A stretch of 64,000 bases of DNA. It comes from Craterostigma plantagineum. Taxonomy: Eukaryota; Streptophyta; Magnoliopsida; Lamiales; Linderniaceae. This document shows positions 10,385 to 21,410 of this stretch, one piece after another; the first letter of the stretch is position 1, and each line of letters opens with the position of its first letter. The notes below the pieces were generated by a model. It did not search any database. It was not told where the DNA came from and saw only the letters and a list, made by a program, of their open reading frames with translations. Location: NCBI GenBank assembly GCA_027422505.1, contig JAPQWV010000299.1, positions 186,001 to 250,000 on the forward strand. Reading direction: 5' to 3'. The position numbers were made by a program, and so were the translations under genes.

Positions 10385-11646
10385 TACGGAGAATAAGGTC
10401 AAGCTTGTTTGTTTATTGGAGAATAAGCTCAAGCAAAGCAACATTGCTTGGATTGTGAATAAGATGTTTAGGGGTTACAACTATGATCATAACTTTATCC
10501 ATCATCCAAATGGTCGCATCCTTTTTGCTTGGGACCACAGCTTAAAAATTGTTGTACTTTCAAGGAGTGCCCAGCTGATACTTCTAAAGATAGAGACTGG
10601 CCCCAACCTATTCTACATGACATGTGTCTGTGCCTATAATACTGGGACTCTAAGAGATAAGCTATGGGGAGAACTGATAGCCATCAAACAAACTATGCAA
10701 GACCCGTGGATAATTTGGGGAGACTTCAACTGTGTCTTGGAAGAAGGAGATAAAATAGGTGGGAATGAAATCCAATGGTCTGATACCGAGAGGTTAGTCA
10801 GGATGAGATACTAAGACACTTCTCAGATTACTATAAGGCAATGTTGGGAAATACCAAGCTCCAAGCTGAGAGCATTGATCCTAGAGTGGTTGAGCAAGGT
10901 CTGTTCTTACCTTAGAAGACCAGATAGAGCTGATACAGCCCTTTAAGTCGGGTGAAGTGCTGAAAACACTTAATTTGATTCATGAGAAAGCTACCCCTGG
11001 CCCAGATGGCTATGGAAGTGGGCTCTTCAAGAAATCATGGCATATTGTTGGCAATGACATAACTGCGGCAGTGTTAGACTTCTTCAGGAGCGGAACTATA
11101 TTGAAGGAGATAAATAAAACATCCCTAACACTCATTTCCCAAAATAGAGCATCCTAACGTAGCCAATGACTACAGACCAATAGCATGTTGTAATACTATA
11201 TACAAATTTTTATCAAAGATGCTATGCAATAGGCTGGCGCGAGAACTACCAAAGATCATCAATGAGAATGAGAGTGGTTTCATTCAAGGCAGATCAATCA
11301 TTCATAATGTGCTAATAAGTCAAGATTTGTTGAGGCTATACAATCGAAAAATTCACCAGCTCGTTGTTTGATGAAGATCGATATTAGGAAGGCATATGAC
11401 ATGGTTAACTGGGGGTTCCTGACGCAGTGGCTGCACGTACTCAAGTTTCCATTGAAGTTTATTAAATGGATATGTGAATGTGTGACTACAACATCCTTTG
11501 CTGTTGCAGTGAATGGGCAGTTGGGACCGCCTTTTAAAGGTATGAAGGGATTGAGACAAGGAGACCCTCTTTCCCCCGCTCTTTGTCATTATTATGGAAT
11601 ACCTCACTAGGAGACTGCAAGTCGCTACATTAGAAAATTCAGATTT
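10385..11646 (+). pseudogene. LINE ORF2, upstream part: endonuclease and start of RT
   Basis: The first frame (to about 10812) matches the C-terminal half of a LINE endonuclease, with PWIIWGDFNCVLEEGDKIGG containing the GDFN motif. After a deleted stretch, RT blocks follow: HEKATPGPDGYGSGLFKKSW, then NDYRPIACCNTIYKFLSKML, FIQGRSIIHNVLI, KIDIRKAYDMVNW and GLRQGDPLSPAL. LINE ORF2 nicks target DNA and copies its RNA there. Several frameshifts are present (for example at about 11580). The frame is cut at 11651 by the copia-A insertion and resumes at 48016 just before the ADD active-site motif. The 5' end of ORF2 is missing. Confidence 0.9.
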
Positions 11647-11651
11647 CATCC
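11647..11651. repeat. Target-site duplication CATCC, left copy (copia-A)
   Basis: CATCC immediately precedes the LTR start TGTAAACC at 11652 and is repeated at 48016-48020, immediately after the LTR end ACTTCA. Confidence 0.85.
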
Positions 11652-13150
11652 TGTAAACCTTTTTGGTCCAATGCTTATAAGAGTTTTGCTATTCCAAGTT
11701 ATTATGTAAAATGGGGGGTACAACTTAGAAAACTAGATATGTATGATCTATGATGATCAAGTACGTACAGTATTCGATTAAGTGCTTAAATGTGATTTAA
11801 TTGTTAAGATAATCGAATTTATGTGATCTTTTGCTAAACTGGAATGTTGTTGTGATCACCTGGATATGAACGTTTTCAAATGACTGGAATATCACTATGA
11901 GCTATATATGGAGAATATGTTCTGTATGAGTCATACATAAGCTGTACACGTGATTGATCTATTTTAGGAAAGAATATTATGATATATCCTTTGAGTGCAA
12001 TCTTAGTTGATTTTTAAATCAGTGAATCAGTGATTTATCTTTCCTTATGCGACTTAGGAATTATATTTTGGAAAGTGATTAATTGTTTGGGCTTATATGT
12101 GGTAAAGATGCTGATTGAGTCTATTTATGGAATGTGCTGAAATCGGATGAGATCATCATACATGGAAAGTCTGTCTTTGCATTATACTCAGTAGATCAAA
12201 TCTTTCTGTGTGCGAATTGGCTATTATATTTTGGGAAGAAATCAGTTGATTGAACTTAGTATTGGTAATATGCAGAGTGGAACAATATATTGAATATGCT
12301 CACAACAGATGAAATTACAATGAATTAAGTCTGTGGTATTTATGGTAAGTGATCATGCATGACTATTGTGTTCAAATGGCTTATTCTTGGCATGATTATA
12401 TGAAGTTAATGCACGTGAGTTCTGAGCTTTCTCTTGCATATTCAGTGCTTAAATTTCCTTGTGAAGTGTAGATGCTATTCTTGGGTCTATATATATGAGA
12501 CACACTTCACGTTGAAGGGTATCGGACTTACACACAAGCAAACGAATTCCTTTGAGTGACTGAGCTTTGCGATACATTCGTAGTTTGTGTTGAGCTTACA
12601 TTTGCGAAATTTGTACCCTTTGAGCGATCGATTGTAACACCCTACTCAAAACCTTGTCTTCGGACGTGTTGAGCGCACAAAGGAGCACGAGTGGAGACTT
12701 CTGCACGTGAAGGGACAAATCGGTGGATTCGGTGGCCCTTTGGAAGCGATCTCTATCTAGTCGGGGAATTGTGATTCCTGGGTAAACGATGTACAACGAA
12801 AGTCGGAGTGCGGCAGCCTAGGTGGAGGTCTAGTGATTCCTGGGTAAACGATGTACAACCGATAATTCTTAGTGATTGATTGGAACTCTTGGGGGAGAAC
12901 GAACTCCAAGGACAGGAAACCGGGGATATAACCTGTATAAAAATCCCGTCTCACTTTACTTTCAGTCATTTACTTTTCTCTGAGATAAACCTGAAACGCT
13001 TTCAAATAACTAGGTAATATCTTTGAAAGGTTTCGGAAAACCATGCAATATCTTTGGAACATTTTTTGAAAAAGGGTTTGGGATATAACATTGATACTCG
13101 TACTGCTTTTCAGGAAAAAAAGTTCTCTGAAATATCTTCATTTATGTATT
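11652..13150 (+). repeat. 5' LTR of copia-A
   Basis: It aligns by eye with 27650-28037 plus 46801-48015. It begins TGTAAACCTTTTTGG. The last ~85 bases of the 3' LTR copy (including the CACCCCCCCC run), the primer-binding site and the gag start codon are missing here: the LTR runs directly into gag at about 13150, so a deletion removed them. GTGATTCCTGGGTAAACG appears twice (12771 and 12832), a duplication that the 3' copy lacks. No gene. Confidence 0.85.
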
Positions 13151-14759
13151 TGCAGAGGGTCAATCCACTCTAGGGCACCTCTCTTCGATGGAACGAACTA
13201 CGTAGTGTGGAAGAATCATATGATCGAATTTCTCATCGCTATCGACTACAATCTTTGGGAAACAATCACCAATGGACCATACACGACTGCGAAAGAGGAA
13301 GGAACCCCAAAGGTTGCTAAAGAATACACCACTGATAATAAGAAGGGAATCATGCAAAACGCAAAGGCGAAAAACATGCTCGCATGAGCCACGAAAGAAT
13401 ACATCCGGGTTAGTTCCTGCTCATCGGCAAAGGCTATGTGGGATATGCTCCAAGTTACTCATGAAGGAACCCAACGAATTGTGCAAGAAAGACTGTCTCT
13501 ACTCACTCATCAGTACGAACTATTCTCAATGGAATCTGACGAGACTATAAGCCAAATGTATGCTAGATTCACGGGAATCATCAACCAAATGTCCTCTATC
13601 GGAAAGAAGGTTTCGACAGTGAACAAGTTAGAAAGATACTGCTATCTACGAAGCAAAGGATCTGGAAGCACTGGGCATCTCCAAATTGACTGGATCTCTT
13701 ATCTCCTATGAACAGATTCAAACGCCAATAAACGAGGGTCGCAGAACAAAAATCAGAAGTCTATTGCATTCAAATCCAACCAAGAAGAATCTGATTCTGA
13801 TGACGAAAAAGAATGCTTGATGAACGACTTAGCCATGCTTACAGAGAGATTCGAAAGATTCCAACAGAAAAAGAGATTCAAGGGGAACTTCAACAAATTC
13901 CAAAACAAAGGAATATCCATATCTGCGAAGAAACGTGGAAAGTGTTTCCGATGCAACAAACCAGGCCATTTTGCACATGAATGCCCAACAACCAACAATG
14001 AGAAACCAAGGAAGCAGAAGGCCATGGTAACGGAATCTAACGACTCTGAATGGAACAAAGCGAGACGAGGATCACGCTTATATGGCTGATGATGATCAGG
14101 TATCTCGTTCTTCCTCCATTGAGATAAACAGTTTATATAACAATGATTACGAAAGTGACTCATCTGTTTCTGATATAGAAGAAAGTAAGGAACAATTATG
14201 CGAATTACTTCAAATTGCAGAGAGGAAGATTAAATCGCTAAATTTCTTGAATAAGAAACTGATAAAGTAGGGAGGTGACTTAGCTAAGGAAAGAGGCTGA
14301 CCTAGAGATTTCGCGACTAAATAAGAATTAATTACTGCTGAGAAAGTTCCATGTGACTGTGAAAAAAAGAAAAATAGTGACTTATCTAGAGATATCGAAG
14401 AACTCAGAAGTTCCTTAGATAGAGAAAAACAGAAGGTTGATAGACTCATTGACTGTAAGCAGAACCTTGATATGCAGTTAAGCACTCCTAGGAACTTTGG
14501 TCGTTCAGGGATAGGTTATTCCACTGAATAAAAGCATGCTAAAAATTCTGTGCCGAAGCTTAAGTGTTTCTGTTGTGGTAGAAATGGCCATTATGCATAC
14601 AACTGTCCTTTAAAGAAATGTGGTAAAGCTAAGTATGTTTGGAGACCTAAGAAATCATCTGTGAGTACCACTATTGTATCTTTTGTGACCGGAGATCACT
14701 ATCCATGTAGAACGATATGTCGTATGTTAACAAAAGTTATTTCTCCACTAATATGTTAG
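13151..14759 (+). pseudogene. copia-A gag
   Basis: The frame opens without a start codon at GGGTCAATCC and gives APLFDGTNYVVWKNHMIEFL, the conserved opening of copia Gag (UBN2-type domain). A block from 13421 (SSAKAMWDMLQVTHEGT, then YELFSMESDETI) continues the capsid domain. Two CCHC zinc knuckles follow: CFRCNKPGHFAHEC at about 13941-13985 and CFCCGRNGHYAYNC at about 14565-14607, both C-X2-C-X4-H-X4-C. They bind element RNA during packaging; two knuckles is unusual and may reflect a long Gag linker. Stops (for example 13385) and frameshifts break the frame repeatedly. Confidence 0.88.
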
Positions 14760-14814
14760 GAGCCAACAGAAGTTCGATACCTCAGAAAAGTACTTCTATC
14801 TACAGGTACAAAGG

Positions 14815-17390
14815 AGGAATTCCAGCAAGACAAACAGGTGGTATCTCGATAGCGGGTGCTCTCGCCACATGACAGGTGATATCGGCAATTTTGTGTCGTT
14901 AAAGGCGTGTGATGGAGGATACGTTTGGTACGCTAACGACGCAAAAGCCAAAATCGTTGGAGTTGGTACTGTTGGTAACAATTTAAATATCACTATAGAT
15001 AACGTATGGTTTGTTAAGAACTTAGAACATTATTTGATAAGCATTAGCCAACTATATGATGATGGACATACAGTAGCCTTTACTAAAGATAAATTCTTTG
15101 TCAAAAAGGATGATAAGGTTGTGTTCCGTGCATCTAGACATGGTAACATCTATTGCATTAATCTTGATGATATTGCTAACCAAAACGTCAAGTGCTTAGC
15201 AGTTACGCATGATATCACATGGTTATGACACAGCCGTGTGGGACATGCTAACATGGAACTGATGTCTCATATCTCATGTAATGAATTGGTGAGTGGTATC
15301 CCTGATATAAAAGCCACCAAGGACGGAATTTACAAAGCATGCCAAATGGGAAAACAGACCAAGACATTGTTCAAACCTAAGAATGTGATATTCACCTCGA
15401 GACTACTGGAACTGCTGTATCTTGACCTTTTTGGTCCGATACATGTTTAAGTCATTGAGAGGTAAACGATATTCCTTTGTTATTGTAGACGACTGTACTA
15501 GGTACACATTGGTCTTGTTTCTTTCGCACAAAAGTGAGGCTTTAGGTAACTTCACACCACTGATTAAGAAGCTAGAAAACGGGAAAGAGATGAAAGTCCG
15601 CAAGATTAGGAGTGATAACGGTCTAAAATTTTATAGTAAATCTTTTGCATCCTTTTGTGAAGAAAATGGTTATAGTCATAACATTTCAGGCCCCATTAAG
15701 CCTCAACAGAACGGAATGGTCAAGAGGAAAAGTAGAGTATTGCAAAAATAGCTAGGACTATGCTGAGCGAATATAATACTCCAAAACATTTTTGGGCTAA
15801 AGCTGTTAGTACGACTTGTTATGTCTCGAACAGGATTTTCCTTAGACCGATTATTAAGAAAACTCCCTATGAACTTTGGAATGATAAAACCCCTAACATA
15901 GGATACTTTCATGTATTTTGCTGCAAATTTTTTATTTTAAATGATAGGAATAAGATAGGAAATACTATTCAAAAGTAGATGAAAGGATATTCCTAGTATA
16001 CAGCCTTCACTCCAAAGCTTTTAGAGTGTTTAATAATAGGACGAAGACTGTTCAAGAATCTGTGCATGTTACATTTGATGAATTCCCAAACGCAGATGCT
16101 ACTGAGGAAGGTATAGTTATGTCTCTTGCAGGTATACATGTTACTGACAAAGAGGTGAGCGCAATTCCATTGGAACTAGACACTAAGTCAGAGGAACCTG
16201 AGGCTTCAGAAGAACAACAGCGCAGAAAATTCAAACATGCTTCCAACCATCCCACTGAACAGGTCATAGGACATATCACTTCAGGGATCAAAACGAGAGC
16301 TACGAAATGATATTGCTGAGGAATCACACAACGTGCGTTATCAACCATGGAACCTAAGACAATGAATGAAGCTCTTGACGATGGATCATGGGTGATTGTC
16401 ATGGAAGAAGAGCTAGCCCGATTGGAAAAGAGCCAAGTGTGGACTCTTGTGGAAAGACGTAATGAAAAGTCCATCATAGGCATGAAGTGGGTGTTTCGCA
16501 ACAAATTGGACGAAAATGGTAATTTGACACGGAACAATTCCAGGAATTTGAGATTAGCCTAACGGGAGAACTGAAGTACTTCTTTGGATTGCAAATCAAG
16601 CAATTGGACACGGGAGTATTCATATCTCAAACGAAGAACACGAAGGAACTACTTGGAAAATTCGCAATGATTCCATGGTACTTCCCACTCCCATGCATCA
16701 GACCACCAAAATTGACAGTGACGAACAAGGTACGCACTTTGACCAAACTAAGTATATAGGTATGATCGAAAGTTTGCTACACCTTACGGGAAGCATACCC
16801 GCTATTATGTTTGCTACTGGTCTATGCTCTAGATATCAATCGAGTCCTAAGGAATCTCGCTTGACTACAGTCAAGCGGATATCTAGATGTTTAAAAGGAA
16901 CAAACAATTTTGGAAACTGGTATCCCAATTCCAAGGATACTGGGATATTCAGATGTTGATTATGCCGGTTCTAGAGAAGACAGGAAAAGTACTAGTGGTA
17001 CTTGCCAATTGCTAGGGAATTCCCTTGTATTTTGGTCCAGTAGGAAACAAAATGTTGTCGCCCTATCCACAACCGAAACTCAGTATATGCCTTAGGTAGC
17101 TGTTCTCAACAAATTCTTTGGATGAAACAGTCCCTGAGTGACTACGATGTAAGGTACGACCAAATTCCCATTTTATGTGATAGTACTAGTGCCATTAGTA
17201 TCACTAAAAATCCTGTATATCACTCTCGAACTAAGCATATAGAGGTGAAACATCATTTTATTCGAGATCATGTTCAGAAAGAGCATATCAGCGTGAACTT
17301 CGTGGGAACTCGCTGATATCTTCACGAAACCCCTTATTGAAAGTAGATTTTGTGATATTCACAATCGATTAGGAATTATTGAGCTCAAAT
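14815..17390 (+). pseudogene. copia-A pol: protease, integrase, truncated RT, RNase H
   Basis: The protease region shows WYLDSGCSRHMTGD at about 14839. The GAG-pre-integrase block follows (GHANMEL to KACQMGKQ, about 15240-15360). The integrase core has LDLFGPI, a DNG motif near 15617, and QNGMVKRKSR near 15710, where the catalytic Glu of the family's NG-V-E-RKN motif is Lys. RT starts with WTLVERRNEKSIIGMKWVF (about 16440) but jumps at about 16530 to GELKYFFGLQIKQ, so the palm with the YVDD site is deleted. RNase H is recognisable (DYAGSREDRKSTSGTCQLL; TKHIEVKHHFIRDH). Many in-frame stops are present. This copy cannot encode working enzymes. Confidence 0.93.
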
Positions 17391-17858
17391 AGGAAATGTG
17401 ACTAGATAAGTTAGCCCTTAGTAATTCTTTGATCTTATCCCTTGATTCTATTAGTAATTTTTTCCTTGATTTTACCTTCCTTACCTATCTTATTTCTTTC
17501 CGTCATGGAATTTTTTTTTTAAATAGATTTATTTTATGTTATAATCTATTGTCAGCCTAAAATCCATCCTCATTTTTTATTCTGATCTTAGTCCTTATTT
17601 CCTTCCTTAATCTCCGTGAGATATCCTCATCTTCATGTACCGGGCAGTTTTTCCTTCTACCCTTGATTTTTTTTTTAAATTCAAATTTTAAAACCTTTTC
17701 TTTATCTGTCACACGTCTAATAGATATCACATCTCTCCATAACTTGCGGGTAACCAAAAGCTTTCGGTTTATACAACCATTAATTCTTTCCTTTTGAATC
17801 CATCCAACCCTAAGTCTCTCACTTCATTATCTCAATCGTCAAACCTTCGATCTCAACT
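17391..17858 (+). other. copia-A spacer between pol and the extra ORF
   Basis: T- and C-rich, no coding signal. It separates the decayed end of RNase H from the ATG at 17859. Confidence 0.6.
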
Positions 17859-18187
17859 ATGGTGAAAACTAAAGGCATCGGATCTGTTTCCGAAAAGAAG
17901 CGAAAGGCCGCTCTGATCAAAACCCCACTCTCTCCAAAAGCCACTCGTTCGAAGTCAGAAAGCTGTTCTAAATCCATTAGATCTCCGACGAAACCAAAGA
18001 AGAAGGCAAAGATCGTTAAAACTCCTACTCCATCCCCTGCTTATTATCATGATCAATCTTCCTCTAAAGAAAAATCTGGTTCTCTCGAGAAATCTTCTAC
18101 ACCCATTAATTCCCCTCCTCGAGACAAAACTCCTTCATTGGATCGTCATGAGCAGGTAATGTTCAACCCTGATAATCTGGAGGAAAT
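17859..18187 (+). pseudogene. copia-A extra ORF downstream of pol, N-terminal part
   Basis: An open frame of about 110 codons starts MVKTKGIGSVSEKKRKA. It is very rich in Lys, Ser and Pro, with several KKK/PKKK nuclear-localisation-like clusters, and is probably disordered. It is cut after codons for NLEEI by the Athila-type insertion; the same frame continues at 26052 without a shift once one copy of the 5-bp duplication is removed. Additional ORFs after pol are known in some plant copia lineages, where their role is unclear. This part has no stop codon, unlike the downstream part. Confidence 0.75.
18183..18187. repeat. Target-site duplication GAAAT, left copy
   Basis: GAAAT at 18183-18187 precedes the LTR start and recurs at 26052-26056 after the other LTR. 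Confidence 0.92.
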
Positions 18188-19734
18188 TGATCGACACGTG
18201 GTGTGTGGATGAAAGTGCGACAAGTAATAATTAAAACGAATACCTAATTACTATCACCGACGTGCGATAGGCAGTGGACCTATCGTTTGTAGTGCAGTAA
18301 AGTGAGTAAACGAGTATCGAACACAAGGAATAAATCAAGTACTAGTAGTGACCTATCGACTCGATATTTAGCCTAAATAAAATACGCAGATTGTTTTATG
18401 ACTTAACCTAACAGACCGCTCCTAAATCAACTAGAAATTCAATGAACACGCTTAGAACTGATACGAAGCTTCAGATAATAAAGATGTGCTCGGGATTCGA
18501 ATCCCGCTAGGTGCTATCGGCTAAGACACTGGAATCGTTACTACGTGATTTTGACTAGATCGCAGTAATTTTTCTACCCGCTCGCGAGTTTCCTGTCGCC
18601 CTAAACGCTCGCGGGGATCTAAAATTCAGTAATTACTAACGGCGAGGATCGAGTATTTGCTTTCGCCCTATACTCGATTCCTATCTTCTACGAACGGCCT
18701 AAACGTTGTTTAGCTGTCGCCCTAAACGTTTTTTCATACGATTACTTTAACACATAGACATATTAAAGTAACGAAACAATTTCATAGAACAATAAATAGT
18801 CAAACACATAGTCACGATAATCATAAGTCTTAACTACGAAACATACTAGCGTTCATCTAATCCCAAACACAAAGGGGAATTAGCTGCGCATAATCGACGG
18901 GAAAACAGCGAAAGAAATAAGGAATAAAGGTGAAGAATTCATTATCTTGATATACGGATGATCTGTGATGAAAGCGTTGATGATTCTTCGTTCTTCGCTA
19001 AATTGGGCTTGAATTCGTCGATGATCCGTCTCTTGCGCTCCGGGACGCGAATCTATGTTCTTTTGTGCTATTTTTCGTCTCTAGAGGGATTAGGGTTGAT
19101 CTCTCGTCAGTTCTCCCCTTTCTGGGTCGAATTTGGGCTTTTTATAGTGAAATTCGACACTGTCACGGCCTAGGACAAGATAGGTCACGGCCGTGACACT
19201 CTCTGGGCAAAAATTGAGCTCACTGCCGCTCGTCACGGCCTGGAGCAGTAGCGTCACGGCCGTGACCCTCTCAACAGCTTTGCGGCAGTTTCGTATTTCT
19301 CTCGGATGAAGGGGTAAACGATGTCCGATTGACCTGAAATTTTAACCATAGATAGAAGACTTTCCAATATTCATTCTGACCAAAGGGATTCTCAATCCGA
19401 GGTCTAGATTGAGAGATATGAATTTTCTAATGTTGCTGCTGCTATGGATCACGGCCTGGTGCAAGAAGTGTCACGGCCGTGACCGTCTTCAGTCTCACTC
19501 TCTGCCATGTGTCACGGCCAGGTGCACTAGGTGTCACGGCCGTGACCTTCACCAGTTTTCATCGTTTTCGCGCCGTTTTGCCTCGTTTTTGCTCCTTTTC
19601 GCCCGAAACTCGTCCCAAAGCCTTATAATACCAAAACAAGTAGAAATAGGGTTAATAAGTGCATAAAATGACTACGAAAACTCTATTATGAGCCAATTAA
19701 ATACTATGATAAACGTACTATAATACGTTTATCA
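18188..19734 (-). repeat. 3' LTR of the Athila-type element
   Basis: It starts TGATCGACACG and ends GTTTATCA on the plus strand. It carries four modules, each a GTCACGG(C)C half-site followed ~20-25 bases later by the palindrome GTCACGGCCGTGAC, at about 19162-19197, 19232-19266, 19449-19483 and 19511-19546. A minus-strand TATA box (CTATAAAAAG) lies at 19138-19147. CGCCCTAAACG recurs at 18597-18735, and a 16-base palindrome CGGGATTCGAATCCCG lies at 18491. The small frames here are not genes. Confidence 0.95.
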
Positions 19735-19750
19735 AACCTCCCCACACTTA
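19735..19750 (-). other. Polypurine tract of the Athila-type element
   Basis: On the minus strand it reads TAAGTGTGGGGAGGTT directly before the 3' LTR, the site that primes plus-strand DNA synthesis. Confidence 0.88.
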
Positions 19751-21410
19751 AGCATTTGCTTGTCCTCAAGTAAATTGGAAGTCAGAGAAGGTACAATTCA
19801 AGATAACGGCACGATTGTTCGCAATTTATCATCAAAGCTAGAAAACATGAAACGAAATCAAGCGAACAATTATGGACATCACACTAATGACTTGCACTTG
19901 TCTACCTAAACTTCCTTCGCACTGCCAATCGAGACTCATATCTCACATGGGATTCGCTCAAAATCACTCAGTGTATAGGCTAGCATATAGTGAATCGCTC
20001 AATTCGTGCACTAGTCCCGCCCCTACCATAAACTTGCAAGCTAATCGCATCTCTACTACTTAATGTGGCAAGCATAAATCTGAGGGTCTTTTTGGGGAAA
20101 CGGGTCGAATAATCATGAAGCGATAAGCATATATAATGAACACTTAATCTTAGAGCTAGGACACTTAAGCAAAAATTATCAAAGAACACAGCATGATGAA
20201 ACAGACAACCACACGTCCCAACATAAGACTCAACGGTATCGCTCAGAAATCCTAGACTTTTCTGCCCGACCCTCTCGACTCAGTTTCCTTTCATTTTCTG
20301 CCCTTTCACCTTAGTTACGCTCTACTTTTGTGCACTGCCCTTATTCCCTAAAAACATCAAGGTTCGGCTTTTGTCGCATAGAATACATCGTCACAGCGAA
20401 TGCCGTGTACCTAAGGATACTTATTACCGAAACCTATATCTTGCCAAAGGGTTATGGGCAGGCTTATGCAAGGGATCGGGTCATTTCAGAAAACGGTCAA
20501 GTAAGGCACGAGTCATTTCATGAATAGCAGAGAAGAACATCAAATCATACACTGAAACGGTAACTCTCAAGTTCGACTTCTGCTCTATTCTAATCAACTC
20601 AGGTTCAGATAATCTCTGGAGGCTTATTCGGGTCAGTGGCTCTTATAATTTACGAGGTAAACAAACGAATAGGCTCAGGTTCAAAGTGGCTAACTAATGG
20701 GGTTAGTCATGGTGGGAAAATCTGGCCCTGGACTTAATTCATAATGCCCTCATCATTTTCACACTAACACACCAAAACAGTTTCAACACGCATCAGACAT
20801 GCAAGTTCTAGAGAGATATAGACTAGGCACGTCACACAATCAAGAAAAATGAGCATAAGCTCGTCAGGCTCAAACTCTCACAACGAAACAGGGTTATGTG
20901 TACGAATCTCTTAAAACAGTGCTACATCTATTCAGGCAGACATGATTCGATCAGTCATGCATATCCTAATTGCTCACAAGAATTCATAATAATGCAGACT
21001 AACTCGAGATAATGCGCAAAAATCGTGCCTGAGTTCAATAAATTCATGCCTTTCAACGAAATTTATAGCTCACAGACACGTCATAAAAAATATTTTCACG
21101 TAAGTTTTCAACCTAAATTCCCCTCCCCACACTTAAGTCGTACGTTGTCCTCAACGTAAAATTTGAATAAAAGAAAGGGAAAAGTAGGTGTAAGAGAACG
21201 AAACTTCCCTGACGAAACGCTTGATGGTTGTTCGTATCGTGACTCGTGATGCCTGACATGACTAAAAGGAAAACTAAACGTAACAGAACAAAAAAACATG
21301 AATGATAATAATAATAGACATAATAAAAAAAATACTAGATAGATAAAGCCTGGGTTACCTCCCAAGAAGCGCTTCCTTTACCGTCTTTAGCCGGACGTGC
21401 TTTCGTTCGC
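19751..21410 (-). other. 3' non-coding region of the Athila-type element
   Basis: No intact frame. The minus strand at 21355-21420 reads through AAAGGAAGCGCTTCTTGGGAGGTAACCCA-type sequence that parallels the end of pol at 61400-61436 in the other Athila-like element. The rest, to the purine tract, corresponds to the non-coding or env-like zone of this lineage. A second CCCCACACTTAAG at about 21124-21136 repeats the purine-tract motif. Confidence 0.65.

Noticed and set aside
18470..18540. tRNA-like TTCGAATCC arm (CGGGATTCGAATCCCG)
   Set aside because: It is a perfect palindrome inside both Athila-type LTRs with no matching D-arm, anticodon arm or acceptor stem.
19872..20527. Short plus-strand frames in the Athila-type 3' region
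   Set aside because: No domain, no codon-level pattern, opposite strand to the element.
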